A stretch of DNA of 35,213 nucleotides from NCBI GenBank assembly GCA_021323795.1, contig JAJPKH010000219.1, positions 1 through 35,213 on the forward strand, written 5' to 3'. The notes beneath the pieces are model-generated. The model was not told the DNA's origin. It did not search any database and worked only from the letters and a program-made list of their open reading frames with translations. Of this stretch, positions 10,999 through 19,424 are shown piece after piece. Within the stretch, counting starts at the first letter, position 1; each line of letters begins with the position of its first letter. A program made the position numbers and the translations under genes. This stretch comes from Acidiferrobacteraceae bacterium. Its GTDB lineage: Bacteria; Pseudomonadota; Gammaproteobacteria; Acidiferrobacterales; Sulfurifustaceae.

Positions 10999-12186
10999 CT
11001 ACACGGCGTCCCAATCCTTAGAATTGAGCAGGCGAGCATGTTCGCGTATGGCGTAACGATCCGTCATTCCCGCGATGTAATCGGCAATGATTCGCGCGCG
11101 GCCGGCCTCCCCCTGCTCGCGCGCGTGATTCAGGCGCTCCTGATATTCGGCCGGCAGCAACTGTGGGCTTTCCCAGAACACGGCGAACAGTTCCCGCACG
11201 GTTTTCGCCGCCCGCGCACTCATCTCCTTTACGCGCGGGTGCGCATAAAGGTTCTGCCGCAGGAAACGCTTGAGGGCAAAAATGCGCTCCTGCATCGGTC
11301 CGCTGTAGCCAACCAGCGGATGGGATTGGCGACGAACGGCGGCGATGTTCTCGACGCCGGAGCTCGCAATGAGCCTTTGGCTCTGCTCGATCATATCGGT
11401 AACCATCATATCGATCATGCGGCGCACGGTTTCATGAATCCGCCGCCGGACCGGCAGATCCGGATAGCGCCTCACGACCTGCTCGTACGGATCGGCGAAT
11501 AACCCGACCTCCCGCAACTGCTCGATCGTCAGCAGCCCCGAGCGCAGCCCATCATCGATATCGTGGTTGTTATAGGCAATCTCGTCGGCAAGGTTGGCCA
11601 CTTGGGCCTCCAAGCCTGGCTGCCCTTTCTCGATAAAACGACGACCGAGTTCGCCCAGCAGGCGCGCGTGCTTGACGGAACAGTGCTTCAGAATTCCTTC
11701 ACGGGTTTCAAACGTGAGATTTAGGCCGGCGAAGTCCGCATATCGCTCCTCGAGCACTTCGACGACACGTAGTGACTGAAGATTGTGCTCGAAGCCGTCG
11801 TACTCGCGCATGCATTCGTTAAGCGCATCCTGGCCGGTATGCCCGAACGGCGTGTGGCCGAGATCATGCGCGAGCGCTATTGCTTCGGTCAGATCCTCGT
11901 TGAGGGCCAAGGCGCGCGCGATCGAGCGCGCAATCTGCGCGACCTCGATGGAATGGGTAAGGCGCGTACGAAACAGGTCGCCCTCGTGATTGACGAAAAC
12001 TTGCGTTTTGTATTCGAGGCGCCGGAAGGCGGCGCAATGAATAATGCGGTCACGATCGCGCTGGTACTCGCTCCTGTATCGCGGGGCCGGCTCCGGGTGC
12101 ACCCGTCCGCGCGAGTGCGCTTCCGTCGCCGCGTAAGGCGCCAAGACGTTAGGCATGGAGCGCGGACATGATGTACCGGATGACAT
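10999..12186 (-). CDS. dgt: Deoxyguanosinetriphosphate triphosphohydrolase-like protein (HD domain)
   Basis: 395 aa; HD motifs [54 protein letters not shown]. The start may be the internal ATG at 12156. Confidence 0.92.
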   Translation of the reverse strand: MSSGTSCPRSMPNVLAPYAATEAHSRGRVHPEPAPRYRSEYQRDRDRIIHCAAFRRLEYKTQVFVNHEGDLFRTRLTHSIEVAQIARSIARALALNEDLTEAIALAHDLGHTPFGHTGQDALNECMREYDGFEHNLQSLRVVEVLEERYADFAGLNLTFETREGILKHCSVKHARLLGELGRRFIEKGQPGLEAQVANLADEIAYNNHDIDDGLRSGLLTIEQLREVGLFADPYEQVVRRYPDLPVRRRIHETVRRMIDMMVTDMIEQSQRLIASSGVENIAAVRRQSHPLVGYSGPMQERIFALKRFLRQNLYAHPRVKEMSARAAKTVRELFAVFWESPQLLPAEYQERLNHAREQGEAGRARIIADYIAGMTDRYAIREHARLLNSKDWDAV

Positions 12187-13272
12187 CTATTGAATCCGAA
12201 CGTGTGCGGCGATGGTCTGATCCAACACGGGCGAAGGATAGTCGGCTGTCACTACGGCTTCGCCGATCCGCTTCAACAACACAAGCCGCAGCCTGCCGCT
12301 CTCCACCTTTTTATCCATCTCCATGAGGGTGCGCAGCTGTTCATTATCAATCCCGGGAGGCGCTCGGTCCGGCAATTGTGCCATTTTGATCAAAGAGCGT
12401 ATTCGACTCGCCTCGTCCTCGGCCAACCACCCCAGACGGCGGGAAAGATCGGCCGCCATCGCCATGCCCGCGGCGATTGCCTCGCCATGCAGCCAGCTAC
12501 GGTACTCCGTCGCCGTCTCGATCGCATGCCCGAAGGTGTGGCCGAAGTTGAGTACCGCGCGCAGACCGCTTTCTCTTTCGTCCTTGGCCACGACTTCGGC
12601 TTTATTGCGACAGGAATGCTCGATCGCATAACTCAACGCCTCCGAATCGCGCGCCAGCAAGCGCGGTAAATTTTTCTCGAGCCAGACAAAAAACTCCGCA
12701 TCCCGGATTAGCCCGTACTTGATGACTTCCGCGATACCTGCCTTCAATTCGCGATCAGGCAGCGTGCGAAGCGTATCGGTGTCGATGATGACGGCCTGCG
12801 GCTGATAAAAGGCGCCGATCATGTTCTTACCGAGCGGGTGATTGACGCCGGTTTTGCCCCCGACGGAGGAATCGACCTGCGCCAGCAAGGTCGTCGGGAT
12901 CTGAATGAATGGCACGCCCCGCTGGTAGCAGGCCGCCGCGAATCCCGCCATATCGCCTATCACTCCCCCGCCGAGCGCGAGGATCATCGTGCGTCGGTCG
13001 CAACGCGCCTGCAGGAGCGCGTCGAATATGCGCGCGACAACTTCCAACGTCTTGTACTGTTCCCCGTCCGGAAGGATAACCTCCAGCGGCTGCCTTGCGG
13101 CGGCGACCGATCGCACCTGCGCCAAGTAAAGCGGGGCCACGGTTTCATTCGTGACGATAGCCACTCGCCGCTGCTCCAGATGCGGCGCCAGCAGATCGGC
13201 GCGAGAAAGCAGCCCCGATCCGATGCGAATAGGGTAGCTGCGCTCCCCGAGCTCAACTCGTAGCGTTCTCAT
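12187..13272 (-). CDS. aroB: 3-dehydroquinate synthase
   Basis: 361 aa; [61 protein letters not shown]. Confidence 0.97.
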   Translation of the reverse strand: MRTLRVELGERSYPIRIGSGLLSRADLLAPHLEQRRVAIVTNETVAPLYLAQVRSVAAARQPLEVILPDGEQYKTLEVVARIFDALLQARCDRRTMILALGGGVIGDMAGFAAACYQRGVPFIQIPTTLLAQVDSSVGGKTGVNHPLGKNMIGAFYQPQAVIIDTDTLRTLPDRELKAGIAEVIKYGLIRDAEFFVWLEKNLPRLLARDSEALSYAIEHSCRNKAEVVAKDERESGLRAVLNFGHTFGHAIETATEYRSWLHGEAIAAGMAMAADLSRRLGWLAEDEASRIRSLIKMAQLPDRAPPGIDNEQLRTLMEMDKKVESGRLRLVLLKRIGEAVVTADYPSPVLDQTIAAHVRIQ

Positions 13273-13795
13273 CGCCTTTCCACGATCGAATCTTGGCCGC
13301 GACTTCGTGAGCCACGATCGGCGGCGCGCGATGATCGGTTACGGCAACCACATCCGCGGTTGAAAGGTAGAGAGGCTCGCGTACGCGCATGATCTCTTCA
13401 AACTTCACCCTACGTTCACCCTCGCGTAACAATGGCCGGCTGCGGTCTCGATGGGTGCGCGCCACCAACGCGTCGATCGGCGCTTGCAAGTACACCACGA
13501 TACCTCGTTTCTTGAGCAACGCGCGATTGGGTTCGGCGAGCACCGCACCGCCGCCCGTGGCCAGCACGACGTTATCGCGGCCAGTCAGCTCTTCGAGTAC
13601 CGCCGATTCGCGGCGTCGAAACCCCTCCTCCCCTTCGATCTCGAAGATCAGGGAAACGCTGACACCCGTCCGGCGCTCGATTTCGTGATCGGAGTCGAGG
13701 AAGTCTTTGTGAAGGAGCTCGGCCAGTTGTCGCCCGATGGTCGATTTGCCCGCGCCCATCGGGCCGATCAAGAAGACCCGGCCGGCTTTATCCAT
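13253..13795 (-). CDS. aroK: Shikimate kinase
   Basis: [28 protein letters not shown] (Walker A), [20 protein letters not shown] use the internal ATG at 13795; the track's longer start (13951) would overlap pilQ. Confidence 0.95.
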   Translation of the reverse strand: MDKAGRVFLIGPMGAGKSTIGRQLAELLHKDFLDSDHEIERRTGVSVSLIFEIEGEEGFRRRESAVLEELTGRDNVVLATGGGAVLAEPNRALLKKRGIVVYLQAPIDALVARTHRDRSRPLLREGERRVKFEEIMRVREPLYLSTADVVAVTDHRAPPIVAHEVAAKIRSWKGDENATS

Positions 13796-13828
13796 GGCAT
13801 CGGTATGCCAGCAAGCCGGCGGGAAATC

Positions 13829-13855
13829 AAGATAGCGGCGCGCCGCCGCTATCTT
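13829..13855 (-). other. Intercistronic perfect hairpin (12-bp stem, 3-nt loop) at the pilQ stop
   Basis: AAGATAGCGGCG (13829-13840) / CGC loop / CGCCGCTATCTT (13844-13855). The downstream U-tract on the minus strand is short (CTTGATTTCCC). Confidence 0.75.
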
Positions 13856-16401
13856 TAGCGCAGAGTTAGGTTTTCGGAAACGATGCGCGGGGTGAGAAAG
13901 ATCAAAAGCTCGGTCTTGTTGTCGCGTACGTCCTTGGTCTTGAACAGCCATCCGAGCAGCGGTATGTCGCCAAAGAACGGGACCTTGGTGATGGTGTCGT
14001 TCTTGTCCTGCTCGTAGATGCCGCCGATGACGACGGTTTCGCCGTTATCGAGCAACACGCTCGTGTCAATCTCCTTTACGTTGAGCAGTCCCTGCACCGA
14101 GTCAGCAAAATTGTCTTTGGTAATGTTGACGTCAAGATTGACGCGGTCATCCGGCGTGATCTGGGGCGTGACTTCCAGTTTTAAAGTCGCCTTTTTCGTG
14201 ACCACCGAACCTACACCGAGCACGGAGGTTGTGAATACCCGCTCCTGGCCCTGCTCGATCTTGGCTTTCTTTTGATTGGCCGTGATAACTCGCGGGCTCG
14301 ATATAATCTTGCCGTTGCCTTCTTGTTCTAATGCGGACAGCTCGAGGTTCAGCAGATCACCGCTCGATCCGAGTTTCGCGAGGGTGAAGCCGATAGACGC
14401 GGCGGGGGTACCGCCTACGCCGGTAGAAGCAAGGTTTACGTTGAGCCCGGTAGCATTAGCGCCCAGCGTCCCCGCCGTTATTATGCCGCTCGAATCTTCG
14501 ATGGTACCTGAGACCGCGCTGTCCCGCTGTCCCGCTGGATTTCCCAAGTTTGCCTTCTTTACGCCGAAACGTACGCCCAATGACCGGGCGAAATTATCGG
14601 TGGCCTCCACAAGCCGTGTTTCGATTAGTACCTGTCGGACCGGCTGATCAAGCTTCAGAATTAGTTTGCGGATTTCGCGAATTTTGCCCGGCGTGTCTTG
14701 GATAAGCAGAGAATTCGTGCGCGCATCAACGGTGACCTGACCGCGTGGCGACAGCAGCGAGTTCGAGTCCGTCGCCGCCTGCACGGAACCCCCGGTAGCA
14801 CTCGCGCCGAAAACAGGATGCTGCCCGGCACCGGCTGTTACCGCCTTGATGGACTTCAGTAATGTCGCAATATCGTCGGCTTTCGCATAGTTGATTTGGA
14901 CGAGCTCGGATACCAGCGGTTCGAGTTCAATAAACGATTTCGCCGACTCGAGCGCCGCCTTTTCTTTCGCAGCCACTTCCGTCGCCGGTGCGACCGTGAC
15001 CACGTTGCCTTTGCGTCGCACCGCGAGATTCTTCGCGTCCACGATCAAGTCTAGCGCCTGATCCCACGGCACATCTTTCAAACGCAGGGTCAAGTTGCCC
15101 CTGACGGTATCGCTGACGACGAAATTGAGGCCCGTGAAATCCGCGAGCACTTGGAGGGCCGCGCGCACATCGATATTCTGGAAGTTGAGCGACAGCTTCT
15201 CGCCCGAATAGCCGAATTCGTCCACCTTCTTCTCATCCGGCTTCTCTATCACCGGCTTGATACTGATAGTGAATACGTCTCCTGTCTGATAAGCGACATG
15301 CTCATATTTTCCCTTGGGGGTGATGACCATGCGCGTATTGCGGCCCTGCCCGAATGTGTCGATGGTTTGTACCGGCGTCGCAAAATCCACCACGTCTAGT
15401 CGGCGTTGAAGATCATTCGGAACGGACGTGTTCAGGAAATCGACGAGGATTTCGCCCGTTTGCTCGCGTATATCCACACCTACGGTCGGATCCGACAATT
15501 TAATGATGATCTTGCCGTCCGCCTGGGGTCCGCGCCGGAAATCTATGCTCTTCAAACTGTATTTCCCGCTCACGCGGGTACTCGCGAAGTGCGTCGTCTT
15601 CGCCGACTCCGCCGCCGCTGCGCCGGGCGCATTGACGGTGATCACGTAATTATTGTTGTCGATGGCGGCGGTATAGCCGACCGGCTTAATTAAGCTCAAC
15701 ACGACGCGCGTGCGGCCTTCGGACTCGATCGCGGCAACGCTCGAAACGGCCCCTTCCCGCACGGGCACACTCTTGTTCGGCATCGTCACGCGGGTAGCGG
15801 GGAAGTCGAGCGCGACGCGGGCGGGATGGGTGATCGAAAACGTACTTGGCTCGCTCGGCCGATTGGCCATTCGCACCACGATTTGGATGCGATCACCCGG
15901 CAACTTGGCGTACACGATGTCTTTGATCTCGTTCAGCGGCGGCGCCGGAACCTTGGCTTCCACTGCCGGAGGAGCGGCATCGGCTTGCGCTTGTTTCGTC
16001 TCCGCCGGCTCGACGATTGCAGTGTACCCGAACGGCGCCTTCTCCAGGCGCAACTGGCCGGGCTGCTCCAGCACAATGTCTACATTCGCCGTGGTGCCAT
16101 CCGGAGCCATTGACGGATAAACGCCTTTTACGTATTGCTGCCCCTGTAAGTCGGACGCCTGCGAACCGAGCTTGGTTTCAGGAAAACTGACCCGCAGCCA
16201 TTGTCCGTTTTCGCGCGTCTCAACTTTGTATTCCGCGTCTCCATTCAACGAAATTTTTACCGCGGGGCTCGCCGTTCCGGCTGACCACGACAGCGACTCG
16301 ATTTCCGCGGCAGCGGCGAGCTGCGCCAGCAACGCGAGCGGCAAACACCAGAAGCCGATATAGGAGCGCCCTATATTTCGAATCATGGTTCGTCTGTGCA
16401 T
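13855..16401 (-). CDS. pilQ: Type IV pilus secretin PilQ
   Basis: 848 aa; signal peptide, AMIN-like N-terminal region, STN/secretin N domains (LSLNFQNIDVRAALQVLADFTGLNFVVSDTVRGNLTLRLKDVPWDQALDLI), C-terminal secretin domain (ETVVIGGIYEQ, VPFFGDIPLLGWLFKTK). Confidence 0.96.
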   Translation of the reverse strand: MHRRTMIRNIGRSYIGFWCLPLALLAQLAAAAEIESLSWSAGTASPAVKISLNGDAEYKVETRENGQWLRVSFPETKLGSQASDLQGQQYVKGVYPSMAPDGTTANVDIVLEQPGQLRLEKAPFGYTAIVEPAETKQAQADAAPPAVEAKVPAPPLNEIKDIVYAKLPGDRIQIVVRMANRPSEPSTFSITHPARVALDFPATRVTMPNKSVPVREGAVSSVAAIESEGRTRVVLSLIKPVGYTAAIDNNNYVITVNAPGAAAAESAKTTHFASTRVSGKYSLKSIDFRRGPQADGKIIIKLSDPTVGVDIREQTGEILVDFLNTSVPNDLQRRLDVVDFATPVQTIDTFGQGRNTRMVITPKGKYEHVAYQTGDVFTISIKPVIEKPDEKKVDEFGYSGEKLSLNFQNIDVRAALQVLADFTGLNFVVSDTVRGNLTLRLKDVPWDQALDLIVDAKNLAVRRKGNVVTVAPATEVAAKEKAALESAKSFIELEPLVSELVQINYAKADDIATLLKSIKAVTAGAGQHPVFGASATGGSVQAATDSNSLLSPRGQVTVDARTNSLLIQDTPGKIREIRKLILKLDQPVRQVLIETRLVEATDNFARSLGVRFGVKKANLGNPAGQRDSAVSGTIEDSSGIITAGTLGANATGLNVNLASTGVGGTPAASIGFTLAKLGSSGDLLNLELSALEQEGNGKIISSPRVITANQKKAKIEQGQERVFTTSVLGVGSVVTKKATLKLEVTPQITPDDRVNLDVNITKDNFADSVQGLLNVKEIDTSVLLDNGETVVIGGIYEQDKNDTITKVPFFGDIPLLGWLFKTKDVRDNKTELLIFLTPRIVSENLTLR

Positions 16402-16424
16402 TGGATTCCTACCTGTCGCGGTCT

Positions 16425-16949
16425 TTATTGTTCGGCAAGCGCGACGCTGGCCTCGCGCTCAACCCAGTCTCCCAACGTTCCCTGTACCAGCTCTACCAGA
16501 TTGATTTTGTCTTCGGTTATGCGCGTGATTGTCCCGAAGTTCTGACCCATGTGATTGCCGATCCCGGCGCGATGCACCGTGCCATCCGGCGCCTGAATCA
16601 CCGCCCACGCCTGTTTGCCGCGCGCCAATGTTCCGACCATTTTGAGGGCGTCGAGCGGAAACTCTTCGAGCGGTTCTTTACGCCGGTTCATGTCCGGTCT
16701 TGGGCCGTTTCCGGCAACTGCTTTGGCGTCTTGCGTCCTGAGATTAAAGGCGGCAAACGGATCCGCGAGCTTGGCTGCCGCATAAGCAAACGGTTCTTGC
16801 GTTTTTATCTCCGGCAGCGGCTCCACCTTGGGAGTCTTGCCCGCGTGCGCCGTTGCGACAAATTGGCGCAGGTCGTCCATCCCATCGTCCCCACATGCCG
16901 ATAGCATGGATCCTAAAATTCCGATCATGGCGAGGCGAGTAATTCTCAT
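16425..16949 (-). CDS. pilP: Type IV pilus assembly lipoprotein PilP
   Basis: MRITRLAMIGILGSMLSACGDDGMDDLRQFV... (lipobox LSAC), GTLARGKQAWAVIQAPDGTVHRAGIGNHMGQNFG; lies between pilO and pilQ. The track start is 16985. Confidence 0.93.
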   Translation of the reverse strand: MRITRLAMIGILGSMLSACGDDGMDDLRQFVATAHAGKTPKVEPLPEIKTQEPFAYAAAKLADPFAAFNLRTQDAKAVAGNGPRPDMNRRKEPLEEFPLDALKMVGTLARGKQAWAVIQAPDGTVHRAGIGNHMGQNFGTITRITEDKINLVELVQGTLGDWVEREASVALAEQ

Positions 16950-16971
16950 AGACGTGGCCACACCCTCCTCG

Positions 16972-17592
16972 TTACTTACCGCCACGCCGCGGTTTCGGCG
17001 GCGCCTGTTGCACCTGCCCCGCGTCCAGATAGCGGTAGGTACGTGCCGTCGCTTGCATGGAAAGCCGGCCGCCCTGCGCTGACGTAATAGAGATATCGCC
17101 GAAGGTGACGATACGCGGCAAAGCCGCCACGTCGCTCACGAATTGTGCGAGCTCGTGGTACGAGCCGGTTACCTGAAGACTGATCGGCAGTTCCGCGTAG
17201 AAATCCCGCGGTTGCTCCTTTTCCGGCCGAAATAAGCTAAATTCCAATCCACGTCCGAGCCCTGCCTGCGTGATATCGACGAGCAAATCCGGGACTTCCG
17301 TGGTGTTTGGAAGCTGGCGGAGCAAGCTGCCGAACGTCTGCTGCATTTCTTCCATCTGCTTGCGGTACAAGTCGATGTTCAGCGCAAGCAGTTTTTTGTT
17401 GAGATAGGTTTCACGAAGCGTTTGCTCTTCGTCCTGCGCGCGGGAGCGTTGTTCCAGCTCGTCCGCGATCACGAACCAATAGCCGGCGCCGAGAATAAGA
17501 AAAGCGATAACGGCGATGCCGACAATCTTGACGGGCAGCGGTAACGCGGCGATGTTCTTGACATCGATATTTCTCAGCTCGTCGAGCGTCAT
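16972..17592 (-). CDS. pilO: Type IV pilus inner membrane protein PilO
   Basis: 206 aa; single N-terminal TM, coiled coil, LRQLPNTTEVPDLLVDITQAGLGRGLEFSLFRPEKE...FYAELPISLQVTGSYHELAQFVSDVAALPRIV. Confidence 0.94.
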   Translation of the reverse strand: MTLDELRNIDVKNIAALPLPVKIVGIAVIAFLILGAGYWFVIADELEQRSRAQDEEQTLRETYLNKKLLALNIDLYRKQMEEMQQTFGSLLRQLPNTTEVPDLLVDITQAGLGRGLEFSLFRPEKEQPRDFYAELPISLQVTGSYHELAQFVSDVAALPRIVTFGDISITSAQGGRLSMQATARTYRYLDAGQVQQAPPKPRRGGK

Positions 17593-18170
17593 GTGCCCGC
17601 CCCGCCCGTGCTTGCCGCTTCTTTCTTCGCCACGTTTTTCACTTTCAACGAAAACTCGCTGACGCGGTTGCCGCCGCGCTGACGAACGTTTATAACTTCA
17701 AGCTCGGGATCCGAAAACCACTCTGAAGCGGCGAAGTTCCGCATGAGCGCCGAGACGCGCGCATTCGACTGCGCGACGCCCGTCAAAGCCATGCTCGACC
17801 CGCCGGTCTGTTTGATTGTCAAAAGCTGCACCCCGTCCGGAACGCGGCGCACCAGCTCGTCGAACACGCGCACGACGCGCGTCCGATCCGCCTGCAATTG
17901 CTGGATGACATTCATGCGCGCTATCAAGTCTTGGCGCCGCTTCTTGAGCTCCGCCACTTCCTTGATTTGCTGCTCGACCTTGGCAATCTCCTGCTTCAAA
18001 AACTCATTGCGCTTGGTTTGGGTTTCGATCAGCGCGCTTACATGTATATGCGCGTAAAAGACGATCACGATCATCAAGACCCAGGCGCCGATCGCAATCG
18101 TGAGCAGCTGCCGGTCCTGCTCGCGGCGGCGCATTTCCCGCCACGGGAGGAGGTTAAGACGAGTGCTCAT
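17589..18170 (-). CDS. pilN: Type IV pilus assembly protein PilN
   Basis: MSTRLNLLPWREMRRREQDRQ... TM, coiled coil, LVRRVPDGVQLLTIKQTGGSSMALTGVAQSNARVSALMRN. Start taken as ATG at 18170. Confidence 0.94.
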   Translation of the reverse strand: MSTRLNLLPWREMRRREQDRQLLTIAIGAWVLMIVIVFYAHIHVSALIETQTKRNEFLKQEIAKVEQQIKEVAELKKRRQDLIARMNVIQQLQADRTRVVRVFDELVRRVPDGVQLLTIKQTGGSSMALTGVAQSNARVSALMRNFAASEWFSDPELEVINVRQRGGNRVSEFSLKVKNVAKKEAASTGGAGT

Positions 18171-19246
18171 GCGTCGAAGCTCCGCAAAGCAAGCCCGCAT
18201 GCGATCATCAGAGAGGGCGCATCGTTACTGAGAAGCTGCGGCTTGATGCGCGAGGAAATCGACATATTGGCAAAAGGATTCGCGACCATCGCCGGTACGC
18301 CGATTCGAGCCGCTACCAGCTCATCGATACCGGGGATCTGTGCACAGCCGCCGGCGAGCAACAATTGATCGACGCTGTTGAAGGGGCTCGAGGAGTAGAA
18401 AAACTGAAGCGCGCGCATGATTTCTTGACACATCGCTTCCATGAACGGGCGCAGCACGTCGGTTTGAAAGTTGTCGGGTAAGCCACCCTGTTTTTTGGCG
18501 AGACCCGCTTCTTCATAGGACAAACCGTAGCGGCGCTGAATCTCCTCGGTTAACTGGCGTCCGCCAAAAGTGTGATGGCGCGTGTAAACCGAGCGATTGT
18601 TGTGCATGACGTTGATGGTGGTCGTCATCGCACCTACATCCACGATGGCAACCGTTTTTTCCATGCCGCCGCCCGGCATATGATTCGCGATGAGAGCATA
18701 AGAATGCTCCATCGCGTAGGTTTCGATGTCCACCACGCTCGGCGTCAACCCGCGGCCTTGTATTACGGCGAGATAGTCGTCTACGACTTCCTTGCGACAC
18801 GCCGCCATAATGACGTCTACTTCGGTCGGGTTCGGTTCGGCCGATTCCAACACTTGGTAATCGAGGTTTACTTCGTCGAGCGGATAGGGGATGTAGTGGT
18901 CCGCCTCCATCTCGATTTGCATCTTCCGCTCCTGATCGCTCAGGTTCGGCGGCATCTTGATGATCTTCGTAATAACGTTGGCGGCCGGCACGGCTACCGC
19001 CGCGTGCTTAAGGCGCGTTCCCGAACGCTTAACCGCGCGCTCGACCGCTTCAGCCACCTGCTCGACCTCGGTGATGGCATGCTCGACGACGGCGTTCTGC
19101 GGAAGCGGCTCGACTGCGTAACGTTCAACGCGATACTGTTCGCCTTCTTTGCTGAGCTCGAGAACTTTCACCGCGGACGAACTGATATCGATGCCCACCA
19201 GCGGCGGCTGTTTTCGCGCGAACAATATTTCGGCGAGTCCTCGCAC
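18167..19246 (-). CDS. pilM: Type IV pilus assembly ATPase-fold protein PilM
   Basis: 359 aa; LVGIDISSSAVKVLELSK, AVAVPAANVITKIIKMP, IVDVGAMTTTINVM, LLLAGGCAQIPGIDELVA. Confidence 0.96.
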   Translation of the reverse strand: MRGLAEILFARKQPPLVGIDISSSAVKVLELSKEGEQYRVERYAVEPLPQNAVVEHAITEVEQVAEAVERAVKRSGTRLKHAAVAVPAANVITKIIKMPPNLSDQERKMQIEMEADHYIPYPLDEVNLDYQVLESAEPNPTEVDVIMAACRKEVVDDYLAVIQGRGLTPSVVDIETYAMEHSYALIANHMPGGGMEKTVAIVDVGAMTTTINVMHNNRSVYTRHHTFGGRQLTEEIQRRYGLSYEEAGLAKKQGGLPDNFQTDVLRPFMEAMCQEIMRALQFFYSSSPFNSVDQLLLAGGCAQIPGIDELVAARIGVPAMVANPFANMSISSRIKPQLLSNDAPSLMIACGLALRSFDA

Positions 19247-19310
19247 GACTTTCCCCTTCGATTCAGACGCCTAGAACGGATATTGATAATGTGGGTTAAT
19301 GGCTATACGA

Positions 19311-19340
19311 ACTATAGACCATAGAATTTCGAAGTGACAA
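19311..19340 (-). promoter_or_regulatory. Candidate sigma-70 promoter for the pilMNOPQ operon
   Basis: On the minus strand TTGTCA (19340-19335), 18-bp spacer, TATAGT (19316-19311), upstream of pilM; each hexamer matches consensus at 5/6. Confidence 0.5.
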
Positions 19341-19424
19341 ATGAACTCGGGGCGCTTCAGCGTTTCATATATACTTCGCCCAGCGTGCGTTTTTTCCGCC
19401 TAATTTGCTTAACTGTCTCGCCTC

